64,000 bases of DNA, from contig NZ_CAXBOD010000013.1 of NCBI RefSeq assembly GCF_963977235.1, positions 1-64,000 on the forward strand, read 5' to 3'. How positions within the stretch are numbered: position 1 is the stretch's first letter; each line of letters starts with the position of its first letter. Under the pieces are notes generated by a model, which made no database searches, was not told the DNA's origin, and saw only the letters and a program-made list of their open reading frames with translations. This stretch comes from Albimonas sp963977235. Lineage in GTDB: Bacteria > Pseudomonadota > Alphaproteobacteria > Rhodobacterales > Rhodobacteraceae. A program made the translations under genes and the position numbers. Positions 44,004 to 54,691 of the stretch are shown here, one piece after another.

Positions 44004-44755
44004 TGGCCGACGCGGACACCCTGGCCGAGCACGCCCCCGCAACCGCCGCGCCGCTGCTGGAGGTCGAGGGGCTCGACGTCTACTACGGCGCCAGCCAGAT
44101 CCTGTTCGGACTGGGGCTCGCGGTCGGCGAGGGGCACACGGTCGCCCTGCTGGGGCGCAACGGGGCGGGCAAGTCCACCACCTTCAAGGCGATCGCGGGC
44201 ATCGCGCCGCCGCGGCGCGGCTCGGTCCGCCTGCGCGGCGCCGAGATGGCCGGCGCCGCGCCCCACCGCATCGCGCGGGCCGGCATCGGCTATGTCCCCG
44301 AGGACCGGCAGGTGTTCCCCGAGCATTCGGTCGAGGACAACCTCCTGATCGGCGAGAAGAAGGGCCCCGCCGGCAAGACCGACTGGACGCTGGAGCGGAT
44401 CTGGGAGGTGTTCCCCCTGCTTGCGGGCATGAAGGGGCGCATGGCCGGCCGCCTTTCGGGCGGCGAGCAGCAGATGCTGACCATCGCCCGCACCCTGATG
44501 GGCAACCCCGACCTGGTGCTGCTCGACGAGCCGTCCGAGGGGCTGGCCCCGATCATCGTGGCCGAGATCGGCAAGCTGATCGCCACCCTGCGCGGCATGG
44601 GCGTAACCATCCTGATGGCCGAGCAGAACATGCACTTCTGCCTCGCCGTCGCCACCCACGCCGCGGTGATCGACAAGGGCGTGGTGGTCTATCGCGACAC
44701 CATCGCCGGCCTGCGCGCCAACCGGGAGATCACCGACCGCTACCTCTCGATCTGA
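44003..44755 (+). CDS. Branched-chain-type ABC transporter ATP-binding protein (LivF type)
   Basis: 250 residues. Walker A GRNGAGKST, signature LSGGEQQML, Walker B LVLLDEPSEGLAP and AEQNMHFCL are intact, as in LivF. The gene closes the importer operon. Its 3' end overlaps the 3' end of the convergent DeoR-type gene by 16 bases, so there is no room for an ordinary terminator between the two transcripts. Confidence 0.94.
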
Positions 44756-45564
44756 GGCGCGAGGGGCGGGCCCCCGTCCTCGGCCGCGGCGGCGGGGGGC
44801 GGGCCGTCGGGCCAGGCGACCTCGAGCGGGGTGGACCACTCGCGGCAGCGCTGCGCCAGCGGGCCGGGAAAGGGCAGGTCGGTGAACACCCCCGCCAGGT
44901 CGCGCAGCGAGGCGATGCGCACCGGCGCGCTGCGCTGCAGCTTGGTGTGGTCGGCCACCAGCACCGAGCGTCGGGCGAGGCTCACGATCCGCCGGCTGAC
45001 GCCGACCTCCTGGGGGTCGTAGTCGAGGATGTCGCCGTCCTCGTCCAGCGCCGAGCAGCCGATCACCGCAAGGTCGACCTTGAAGCGCTCGATCGCCTGC
45101 AGGGTCATCTCGCCCACCAGCCCGCCGTCGCTGCGCCGCAGGGCGCCGCCGGTCAGCACGATCTCGCAGCTGGGATTGGCGGTCAGGATGTTGGCCACGT
45201 TGATGTTGTTGGTCACCACCAGCAGGTTGCGGTGGGCGAGCAGGGCGCGGGCCACCGCCTCGGCGCTGGTGCCGATGCTCAGGAACAGCGAGGCGTCCTC
45301 GGGGATCGCGCGGGCGCAGAGCGCGGCGATCGCGCCCTTGGCCTCGCCGTTCAGGGCGCGGCGCTGCTCATAGCCGATGTTGCGCACGCTCGAGGGCAGG
45401 ATCGCGCCGCCGTGCACCCGGTCGAGGCGGCCGTCGTCGGCGAGTTCGCCCAGGTCGCGCCGGATGGTCTGCACGCTGACGCCCAGCCGCGCGGCCAGGT
45501 CCTCGACCAGCACGCGGCCCTCGCGGCGGGCGATCTCGAGAATCTCGTGGCGGCGGATCGACAG
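44740..45564 (-). CDS. DeoR/GlpR-family transcriptional regulator
   Basis: 274 residues if begun at the CTG at 45564. The DeoR helix-turn-helix (VEDLAARLGVSVQTIRRDLG, then VHGGAIL) sits at residues about 18-55 and the sugar-phosphate sensing domain (LFLSIGTSAEAVARALLAHR, IVLTGGALRRSDGGLVG) follows. No ATG, GTG or TTG lies where the family begins; CTG has GGGGAGG six bases ahead and gives the usual (M)SIRRHEILEIARREGRV start. The frame remains open to an ATG at 45855, which would add a 97-residue low-complexity extension. It is divergent from the glycerol transporter and probably its repressor, answering to glycerol-3-phosphate. Confidence 0.86.
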   Translation of the reverse strand: MSIRRHEILEIARREGRVLVEDLAARLGVSVQTIRRDLGELADDGRLDRVHGGAILPSSVRNIGYEQRRALNGEAKGAIAALCARAIPEDASLFLSIGTSAEAVARALLAHRNLLVVTNNINVANILTANPSCEIVLTGGALRRSDGGLVGEMTLQAIERFKVDLAVIGCSALDEDGDILDYDPQEVGVSRRIVSLARRSVLVADHTKLQRSAPVRIASLRDLAGVFTDLPFPGPLAQRCREWSTPLEVAWPDGPPPAAAAEDGGPPLAPQIER

Positions 45565-45698
45565 GGCGGCCTCCCCGGCAGCGGCGCGCGGCGCTTTCGC
45601 AAGGTTTCGTATGGGGCCGAAGCCGCGCTCGATGCAAGCGCAATGCGCGGTTTGAGCGTGAAACGAGCAATGACGCGCTGCAGCATCGGGCGGTTCGG

Positions 45699-45718
45699 CG
45701 CAAAAGCGCGCGTTTGCG
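45699..45718. promoter_or_regulatory. Inverted repeat CGCAAA-N8-TTTGCG, possible operator
   Basis: Six-base perfect arms around an eight-base spacer in the divergent region. This is a natural place for a DeoR/GlpR-type repressor to bind. Pattern only. Confidence 0.4.
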
Positions 45719-45720
45719 AA

Positions 45721-45755
45721 GAGATGCTTTGACTCCCTTTGGCGCGAGATGCTTT
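45721..45755. promoter_or_regulatory. Direct repeat GAGATGCTTT, two copies 25 bases apart
   Basis: Copies at 45721-45730 and 45746-45755 are identical, with a 25-base period. They lie next to the inverted repeat and before the glpS leader. Possible regulator contact sites; no family is assigned. Confidence 0.35.
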
Positions 45756-45829
45756 CGTCGGCTCTACCGCGGGACAAGGTCCGGGGCGGGCGCGGAGGGA
45801 GGTCCGCGCCCCCCGGCCCCGCGCGCCAC

Positions 45830-45910
45830 GGCGCCTGACAAGGCGCCGCCAACAATGGCGCTCGACAAGGCGCTGCGAACGAAGGCGCCCGGCGCGGCGC
45901 CGCGAAAGAC
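45830..45910. repeat. 27-bp tandem repeat in the glpS leader, three copies
   Basis: Units at 45830-45856, 45857-45883 and 45884-45910, decaying toward glpS. Each starts with GGCGC and carries a second GGCGC about 12 bases on. The pattern resembles the 27-bp repeats at 29513-29620. It ends 34 bases before the glpS start codon. Confidence 0.65.
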
Positions 45911-45944
45911 CCGGCCCCAGGCCGGGACGGGGAGGGAAGACCGA

Positions 45945-47033
<1,089 letters not shown>

Positions 47034-47046
47034 GGGGGAGGGGAGC

Positions 47047-49831
<2,785 letters not shown>

Positions 49832-49844
49832 GGGAGGGGTTTCA

Positions 49845-50117
49845 ATGGCCTGGATGGCATGGACCTGGCCCACGGCGGCCTTCTTCGCGGTGATCGCGCT
49901 GCTGCTGGTCGTCTTCACGATCCTCGCGCTGCGCTACCCCGAGACGCCGCGCATGGGGGTCCTGCGCATCGAGACGACCCGCGGGGACCGGCTGTTCATC
50001 ACGCTGCTGGGCTCGGCCTTCGTCAACCTGGCCTGGCTGGGGCTGGCCGACGCCTCGCAATGGTGGGGGCTGGGGCTGAGCCTCGTGTGGGCCGCCGCCG
50101 TGTTTCGCTGGGTCTGA
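49845..50117 (+). CDS. DUF2160 small membrane protein
   Basis: 90 residues with three hydrophobic segments: AAFFAVIALLLVVFTILALR, FITLLGSAFVNLAWLGLADA and WWGLGLSLVWAAAVFRWV. DUF2160 genes are regular members of the glycerol importer operon, placed between the permease and binding-protein genes. Its function is not known; it may be an accessory membrane subunit. GGGAGGGG lies just upstream of the ATG, 13 bases after glpQ. Confidence 0.9.
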   Translation: MAWMAWTWPTAAFFAVIALLLVVFTILALRYPETPRMGVLRIETTRGDRLFITLLGSAFVNLAWLGLADASQWWGLGLSLVWAAAVFRWV

Positions 50118-50138
50118 CAGGGACCCGGCCCGCCACGC

Positions 50139-50162
50139 GCCGGGGCCCCGCGGGGCCCCGCG
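50139..50162 (+). promoter_or_regulatory. Strong intercistronic hairpin before the binding-protein gene
   Basis: Two abutting copies of CGGGGCCCCG (50141-50160) form a very stable self-complementary element 37 bases before the glpV start. Such structures between transporter and binding-protein genes often protect mRNA ends or stop part of the transcripts. That role is inferred here. Confidence 0.5.
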
Positions 50163-50196
50163 CCAACCCATCAAAAAGCTCACCAGGGAGGACAAC

Positions 50197-51924
50197 ATGA
50201 GCTTGATGCTTAGAACCACCACGGCGCTGGCGCTCGCGCTCGCGCTCGGCGCGGGAGGGCCGGCCTTCGCCGACATGGACGCCGCGAAAGCCTTCCTCGA
50301 CGCCGAGATCGGCGAGATGTCCACCCTCTCCCGCGAGGAGCAGGAAGCGGAGATGCAGTGGTACGTCGACGCCGCCCAGCCCTTCCAGGGGATGGAGATC
50401 AAGGTGGTCTCGGAGACGATCACCACCCACGAGTACGAGTCCAAGGTCCTCGCCCCCGCCTTCAGCCGCATCACCGGCATCCAGGTCACCCATGACCTGA
50501 TCGGCGAGGGCGACGTGGTCGAGAAGCTGCAGACCCAGATGCAGTCGGGCGAGAACATCTACGACGCCTATGTCAACGACTCCGACCTCATCGGCACCCA
50601 CTGGCGCTACCAGCAGGCCCGCAGCCTGACCGACTGGATGAAGAACGCGGGCGCGGACGTGACCTCGCCCACGCTCGACCTCGAGGACTTCATCGGCGTC
50701 CAGTTCACCACCGCCCCGGACGGAGAGCTCTACCAGCTTCCCGACCAGCAGTTCGCGAACCTCTACTGGTTCCGGTATGACTGGTTCAACGACGAGAAGA
50801 ACCAGGCCGACTTCAAGGAGAAATACGGCTACGACCTCGGCGTTCCGGTGAACTGGACGGCCTACGAGGACATCGCCGAGTTCTTCACCGGCCGGGACCT
50901 CAGCCACCTGGGCGTCGACGGCGAAGTCTTCGGCAACATGGACTACGGCAAGAAGGACCCCAGCCTGGGCTGGCGCTACACCGACGCGTGGCTGTCGATG
51001 GCCGGCGTGGGGTCTAAGGGCGAGCCCAACGGCCTGCCGGTGGACGAATGGGGCATCCGGGTGGACGAGAATTCGCGTCCCGTCGGCTCCTGCGTCGCGC
51101 GCGGCGGCGCCACCAACGGCCCGGCCGCCGTCTACGCCGTGACCAAGGCGATCGAGTGGCTGCAGAAGTACTCGCCCCCCGCGGCCGCCGGCATGACCTT
51201 CTCCGAGGCCGGCCCGATCCCCGCGCAGGGCAACGTCGCCCAGCAGATGTTCTGGTACACCGCCTTCACCGCCGACACCGTGAAGCCGGACCTGCCCGTG
51301 ATGAACGAGGACGGCACGCCCAAGTGGCGGATGGCCCCCTCGCCCCACGGCGTCTACTGGGAGGAGGGGACCAAGATCGGCTATCAGGACGTGGGCTCCT
51401 GGACGCTGATGAAGTCGACCCCCGACGACCGCGCCAAGGCGGCCTGGCTCTACGCCCAGTTCGTCACCTCCAAGACCGTGGACGTGAAGAAGTCCGACGT
51501 GGGCCTGACCTTCATCCGCGAGTCGACCATCCAGTCCGACCACTTCTCTGAGCGCGCCGACAAGCTGGGCGGGCTGGTGGAGTTCTACCGCTCCCCCGCC
51601 CGGGTCGCCTGGTCGCCGACGGGCACCAACGTTCCCGACTACCCCAAGCTGGCGCAGCTGTGGTGGCAGAACATCGGCGACGCGATGTCCGGCGCGAAGT
51701 CGGCGCAGGAGGCGCTGGATGCGCTGTGCGAGGCGCAGGAGAAGGTGATGGCCCGGCTCGAGCGCGCCGGCGTGCAGGGCGACATCGGCCCCAAGCTCAA
51801 CGAGGAGAAGGACCCTCAGGAGTGGCTGTCGATGGACGGCTCGCCCAAGGCCAAGCTCGAGAACGAGGACGAGGAGCCCAAGACCGTCTCCTACGATGAG
51901 CTGATCAAGTCCTGGTCCAACTGA
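50197..51924 (+). CDS. glpV: Glycerol ABC transporter substrate-binding protein GlpV
   Basis: 575 residues. Signal peptide RTTTALALALALGAGGPAFA is cleaved near residue 26, giving a mature start of DMDAAKAF. The mature protein is of the extracellular solute-binding family 1 and is longer than most sugar-binding proteins, as typical of this glycerol-associated group (segments AQPFQGMEIKVVSETITTHE and YTDAWLSMAGVGSKGEPNGL). GGGAGGACAAC precedes the ATG. It is the last gene of the importer operon; a strong terminator follows. Confidence 0.91.
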   Translation: MSLMLRTTTALALALALGAGGPAFADMDAAKAFLDAEIGEMSTLSREEQEAEMQWYVDAAQPFQGMEIKVVSETITTHEYESKVLAPAFSRITGIQVTHDLIGEGDVVEKLQTQMQSGENIYDAYVNDSDLIGTHWRYQQARSLTDWMKNAGADVTSPTLDLEDFIGVQFTTAPDGELYQLPDQQFANLYWFRYDWFNDEKNQADFKEKYGYDLGVPVNWTAYEDIAEFFTGRDLSHLGVDGEVFGNMDYGKKDPSLGWRYTDAWLSMAGVGSKGEPNGLPVDEWGIRVDENSRPVGSCVARGGATNGPAAVYAVTKAIEWLQKYSPPAAAGMTFSEAGPIPAQGNVAQQMFWYTAFTADTVKPDLPVMNEDGTPKWRMAPSPHGVYWEEGTKIGYQDVGSWTLMKSTPDDRAKAAWLYAQFVTSKTVDVKKSDVGLTFIRESTIQSDHFSERADKLGGLVEFYRSPARVAWSPTGTNVPDYPKLAQLWWQNIGDAMSGAKSAQEALDALCEAQEKVMARLERAGVQGDIGPKLNEEKDPQEWLSMDGSPKAKLENEDEEPKTVSYDELIKSWSN

Positions 51925-51980
51925 GCGCCGCCGGACGGGGCCGGGGGTTCCCTCTGGCCCCGATCGGATGCGATCCTTCG

Positions 51981-52017
51981 CGCGGCGCGCCCCCCAGGGG
52001 TGCGCCGCGTTCCGTTT
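51981..52017 (+). terminator. Terminator of the glycerol transporter operon
   Basis: CGCGGCGC-G-CCCC, loop CCA, GGGG-T-GCGCCGCG gives a 13-bp stem including one G-T pair, followed by TTCCGTTT. It lies 57 bases after the glpV stop and before the alcohol dehydrogenase gene. Confidence 0.7.
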
Positions 52018-52037
52018 CCCCCTCCGGAGCCCCTGCC

Positions 52038-53180
52038 ATGACCCTGCCGCCCTTCGGGTTCGCCGGCCCCGCCGAGATCGTCTTCGGCCGGGGCCGCGCC
52101 GCCGCCGAGGCCGCCCCCCGCATCGCCGCGCTGGGCGCCCGCGTGCTGCTGGTCCGCGGCCGCTCGCCCGCCCGCGCCGCCTGGCTGCGCGAGGCGCTGG
52201 AGGGGCAGGGCTGCGCGGTCGAGGAAATCGCCGGCGAGGGCGAGCCCGAGCTTGCCGCCGTGACCGCGGCCGCAGAGGCCGCCCGCCGCGCCGAGGTGGT
52301 GGTCTCGCTGGGCGGCGGGGCGGTCATCGACCTCGGCAAGGCCGCCGCCGCGCTGGCGACCGCCGACGGCCCGCCGCTGCGCTATCTTGAGGTGGTGGGC
52401 GAGGGCCGTCCCCTGCCGGCCGCGCCGCTCCCGTTCGTCGCGATCCCCACCACCGCCGGCGCCGGGGCCGAGGCCACCCGCAACGCCGTCATCGGCGTGC
52501 CCGAGCATCGCCGCAAGGTTTCGCTTCGCGACGCGCGGATGCTGCCCCGAATGGCGCTGGTCGACCCCGCGCTGGCGGACGGCTGCCCGTGGGAGGTGAC
52601 GCTGGCCTCCGGCCTCGACGCCGTGACGCAGGTGATCGAGCCCTGGATCTGCACGCGCGCCACCCCCTTCACCGATGCGCTCTGCGCGCCGGCGATTCCG
52701 CGCGGCCTCGCCGCCCTGATGCGCCTGTCGCAGGGCGAGGACCCGGGCGCGCGCGACGAGATCGCCTGGGTGGCGCTCTGCGGCGGCCTGGCGCTGGCGA
52801 ATTCCGGCCTGGGCGTTGTCCATGGGCTCGCGGGGGTGCTGGGCGGCATGACCGGCGCGGCGCATGGCGCGATCTGCGGGCGGCTCCTGCCCCACGGGCT
52901 CGCGCTGAACGCCTCCCGCGCGCAGGGGGAGCCCGCCCGCCGCATCGCCCGCGTCCAGGCCTGGATCGGCGAGGCGCTGGACGCGCCGCCCGAAGCCGCC
53001 TGCGCGGAGCTCGACCGCTGGAGCCGCGCGCAGGGCCTGCCGGGGCTGGACGGCATGGGCCTGCGCGCGCAGGACCGCCGCCCCGCGGCGGAGGCCGCGG
53101 CCGCCTCCTCCTCGATGAAGGCGAACCCGGTCGCGCTGGACGCCGCGGAACTGGAGGGGATGCTCGCCGCGGCCGCCTGA
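52038..53180 (+). CDS. Iron-containing alcohol dehydrogenase family protein
   Basis: 380 residues. The NAD-binding GGGAVIDLGKAAA and PTTAGAGAEAT blocks and the metal site place it in the Fe-ADH/maleylacetate reductase family. The metal ligands read Asp194, Gln198, His262 and His276; Gln198 stands where many members have His, a change I recall from a subgroup of the family. Length is normal. It might oxidise an alcohol connected with glycerol use, since it follows the glycerol importer, but a terminator separates them and the link is only positional. Confidence 0.87.
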   Translation: MTLPPFGFAGPAEIVFGRGRAAAEAAPRIAALGARVLLVRGRSPARAAWLREALEGQGCAVEEIAGEGEPELAAVTAAAEAARRAEVVVSLGGGAVIDLGKAAAALATADGPPLRYLEVVGEGRPLPAAPLPFVAIPTTAGAGAEATRNAVIGVPEHRRKVSLRDARMLPRMALVDPALADGCPWEVTLASGLDAVTQVIEPWICTRATPFTDALCAPAIPRGLAALMRLSQGEDPGARDEIAWVALCGGLALANSGLGVVHGLAGVLGGMTGAAHGAICGRLLPHGLALNASRAQGEPARRIARVQAWIGEALDAPPEAACAELDRWSRAQGLPGLDGMGLRAQDRRPAAEAAAASSSMKANPVALDAAELEGMLAAAA

Positions 53181-53424
53181 GCCCGGGTCCAATCGCCCGG
53201 TCCGGGCGCCCCGATCCGGGCCTGTGCCGACAGGGGCGGCGTCCTCATATTTTGATCTTTGGCGGGACGCACTACGTCTGCGTCACGATCTGAACCGCAC
53301 GCCAGCCGCGCCGGGAACAGCCTCCACCGCATCGCCGGGGCGTCCCGACCCTCCACGACGGCCCTCGCGCCGCCCTGGGGGGCGCATCGGCGTGCCGCAT
53401 GAACGACGACGACGGGAGGGTCCC

Positions 53425-54651
53425 ATGGCCGACTACGACCCCGCGAAGGGTTACATCGCCCTTCTGGGCTGGAGCCTGAATGCGATCGACGCGGTCGATC
53501 GCTTCGATCGCCGCTATGTTGTGGTGGCGCCGCCCTGGGCGGAGCCCTACTGCACCGCCAACGACATCCCCTACATCTCCTGGGATTTCGCGCGCCTCAA
53601 CGAACGCTCCTGGGAGCTGGCGCAGCGTCTGAAGGAGGAGGGCGTCGACGTCGCCATTCCCCTCTTCGAGGAGACGGTGGAATGGGCCGGCGCGATCAAC
53701 GCCGTGCTGCTGGGCAACCCGCGCCTGCTGGGCCAGGCGATGCTGTTCCGCGACAAGTCGCTGATGAAGCGCCGCGCGCAGCTCGGCGGCATCCGGGTGG
53801 GCGTGTTCGAGGAGGCCGATGACCGCGCCGACGTGATCCGCTTCCTCAAGCGCGTGAACCAGACGCTGCTGAAGCTGGACGGCGACCCCAACGACCCGAT
53901 CCACTTCAAGGCCTTCGACAAGTCCGGCACCGCCGGCCACCGGGTGATCCGCACCCCCGAGGATGTGGACAACATCCCCGACGACGAGTTTCCCGCCCTG
54001 CTCGAGAGCCATCTCGACGGCTGGGAGTTCGCGGTCGAGGCCTGGATCAAGGATCGCAAGATCCAGTTCCTCAACATCTCCGAGTATGTGACGCTGGGCT
54101 ATTCCGTCTTCGTGCCCGCCACGCCGGAGCTGGAGGCCCACCGCGCCCGCATCACCGAGGAGATCGAGAAGCTGATCGAGGCCTTCGACATCGACTTCGG
54201 CTTCATCCACCCCGAATACTTCCTGACCGCGGACAACAAGCTCTACTTCGGCGAGGTCGCCTACCGCCCCCCGGGCTTCAACGCGCTGGAGCTGATCGAG
54301 CGCGCTTACGGGTTCAGCGGCTACCAGGGCATGGTGGTGATGTTCGATCCCAAGTCCACGCAGGAGGAGATCGACGCCTTCTTCCCCAAGGAGGTGGTCG
54401 ACGCCAAGGGCCACGCCGGCTGCTTTGGCGTCTATCCCCGCCGCCGCGTGGTCAGCCGGCTGGAGATCCCGCCCGAGACCGCCAACCATCCCTATTTCGA
54501 GTATCACCAGCTCGCCGAGCCGATGGAGCAGAAAGTCACCAAGCGCACCGCCTTCGGCACGCACTGGGGGCTGGCCTACTTCTTCGGAGAGGACCCGCAC
54601 CAGCTGCGCGATCTGCTGAAGGCGCAGGAAGACCTGGACTTTTACGTCTGA
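53425..54651 (+). CDS. ATP-grasp superfamily protein, unknown substrate
   Basis: 408 residues. A pre-ATP-grasp Rossmann-like part (residues 1-100, ALLGWSLNAIDAVDRFDRRY) is followed by the ATP-grasp core: RDKSLMKRR near 109-117, HFKAFDKSGTAGHRVI (160-175), DGWEFAVEAWIKD (198-210, Glu201 and Glu205), and YFGEVAYRPPGF (274-285, Glu277) which would hold magnesium. It resembles carboxylate-amine ligases of the CPSase/biotin carboxylase-like group. GGGAGGG precedes ATG 53425. It is 40 bases ahead of the 683-residue protein gene, and the two are probably one operon. The substrate cannot be told from sequence; it could be an amino acid or small peptide. Confidence 0.85.
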   Translation: MADYDPAKGYIALLGWSLNAIDAVDRFDRRYVVVAPPWAEPYCTANDIPYISWDFARLNERSWELAQRLKEEGVDVAIPLFEETVEWAGAINAVLLGNPRLLGQAMLFRDKSLMKRRAQLGGIRVGVFEEADDRADVIRFLKRVNQTLLKLDGDPNDPIHFKAFDKSGTAGHRVIRTPEDVDNIPDDEFPALLESHLDGWEFAVEAWIKDRKIQFLNISEYVTLGYSVFVPATPELEAHRARITEEIEKLIEAFDIDFGFIHPEYFLTADNKLYFGEVAYRPPGFNALELIERAYGFSGYQGMVVMFDPKSTQEEIDAFFPKEVVDAKGHAGCFGVYPRRRVVSRLEIPPETANHPYFEYHQLAEPMEQKVTKRTAFGTHWGLAYFFGEDPHQLRDLLKAQEDLDFYV

Positions 54652-54691
54652 GCCGATTGTCGGCGGGCCTCGAAGCAGGCAAGAGGAAGCC

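Larger units (their letters stand above)
45565..45944. other. Divergent control region of the regulator and glycerol transporter
   Basis: 380 bases without a supported gene. Contents in order: an AT-richer stretch with GTGAAACGAGCAATGACG near 45657-45674, a CGCAAA/TTTGCG inverted repeat (45699-45718), two GAGATGCTTT direct repeats, and a 27-bp tandem repeat (45830-45910) before GGGAGGGAAGA and the glpS ATG. Exact promoters cannot be placed. Confidence 0.5.

Noticed and set aside
45565..45855. N-terminal extension of the DeoR-type regulator up to ATG 45855
   Set aside because: It is low-complexity, crosses the repeat and the candidate operators, and would make the protein about 100 residues longer than the family; a CTG start is more plausible, though not proven.
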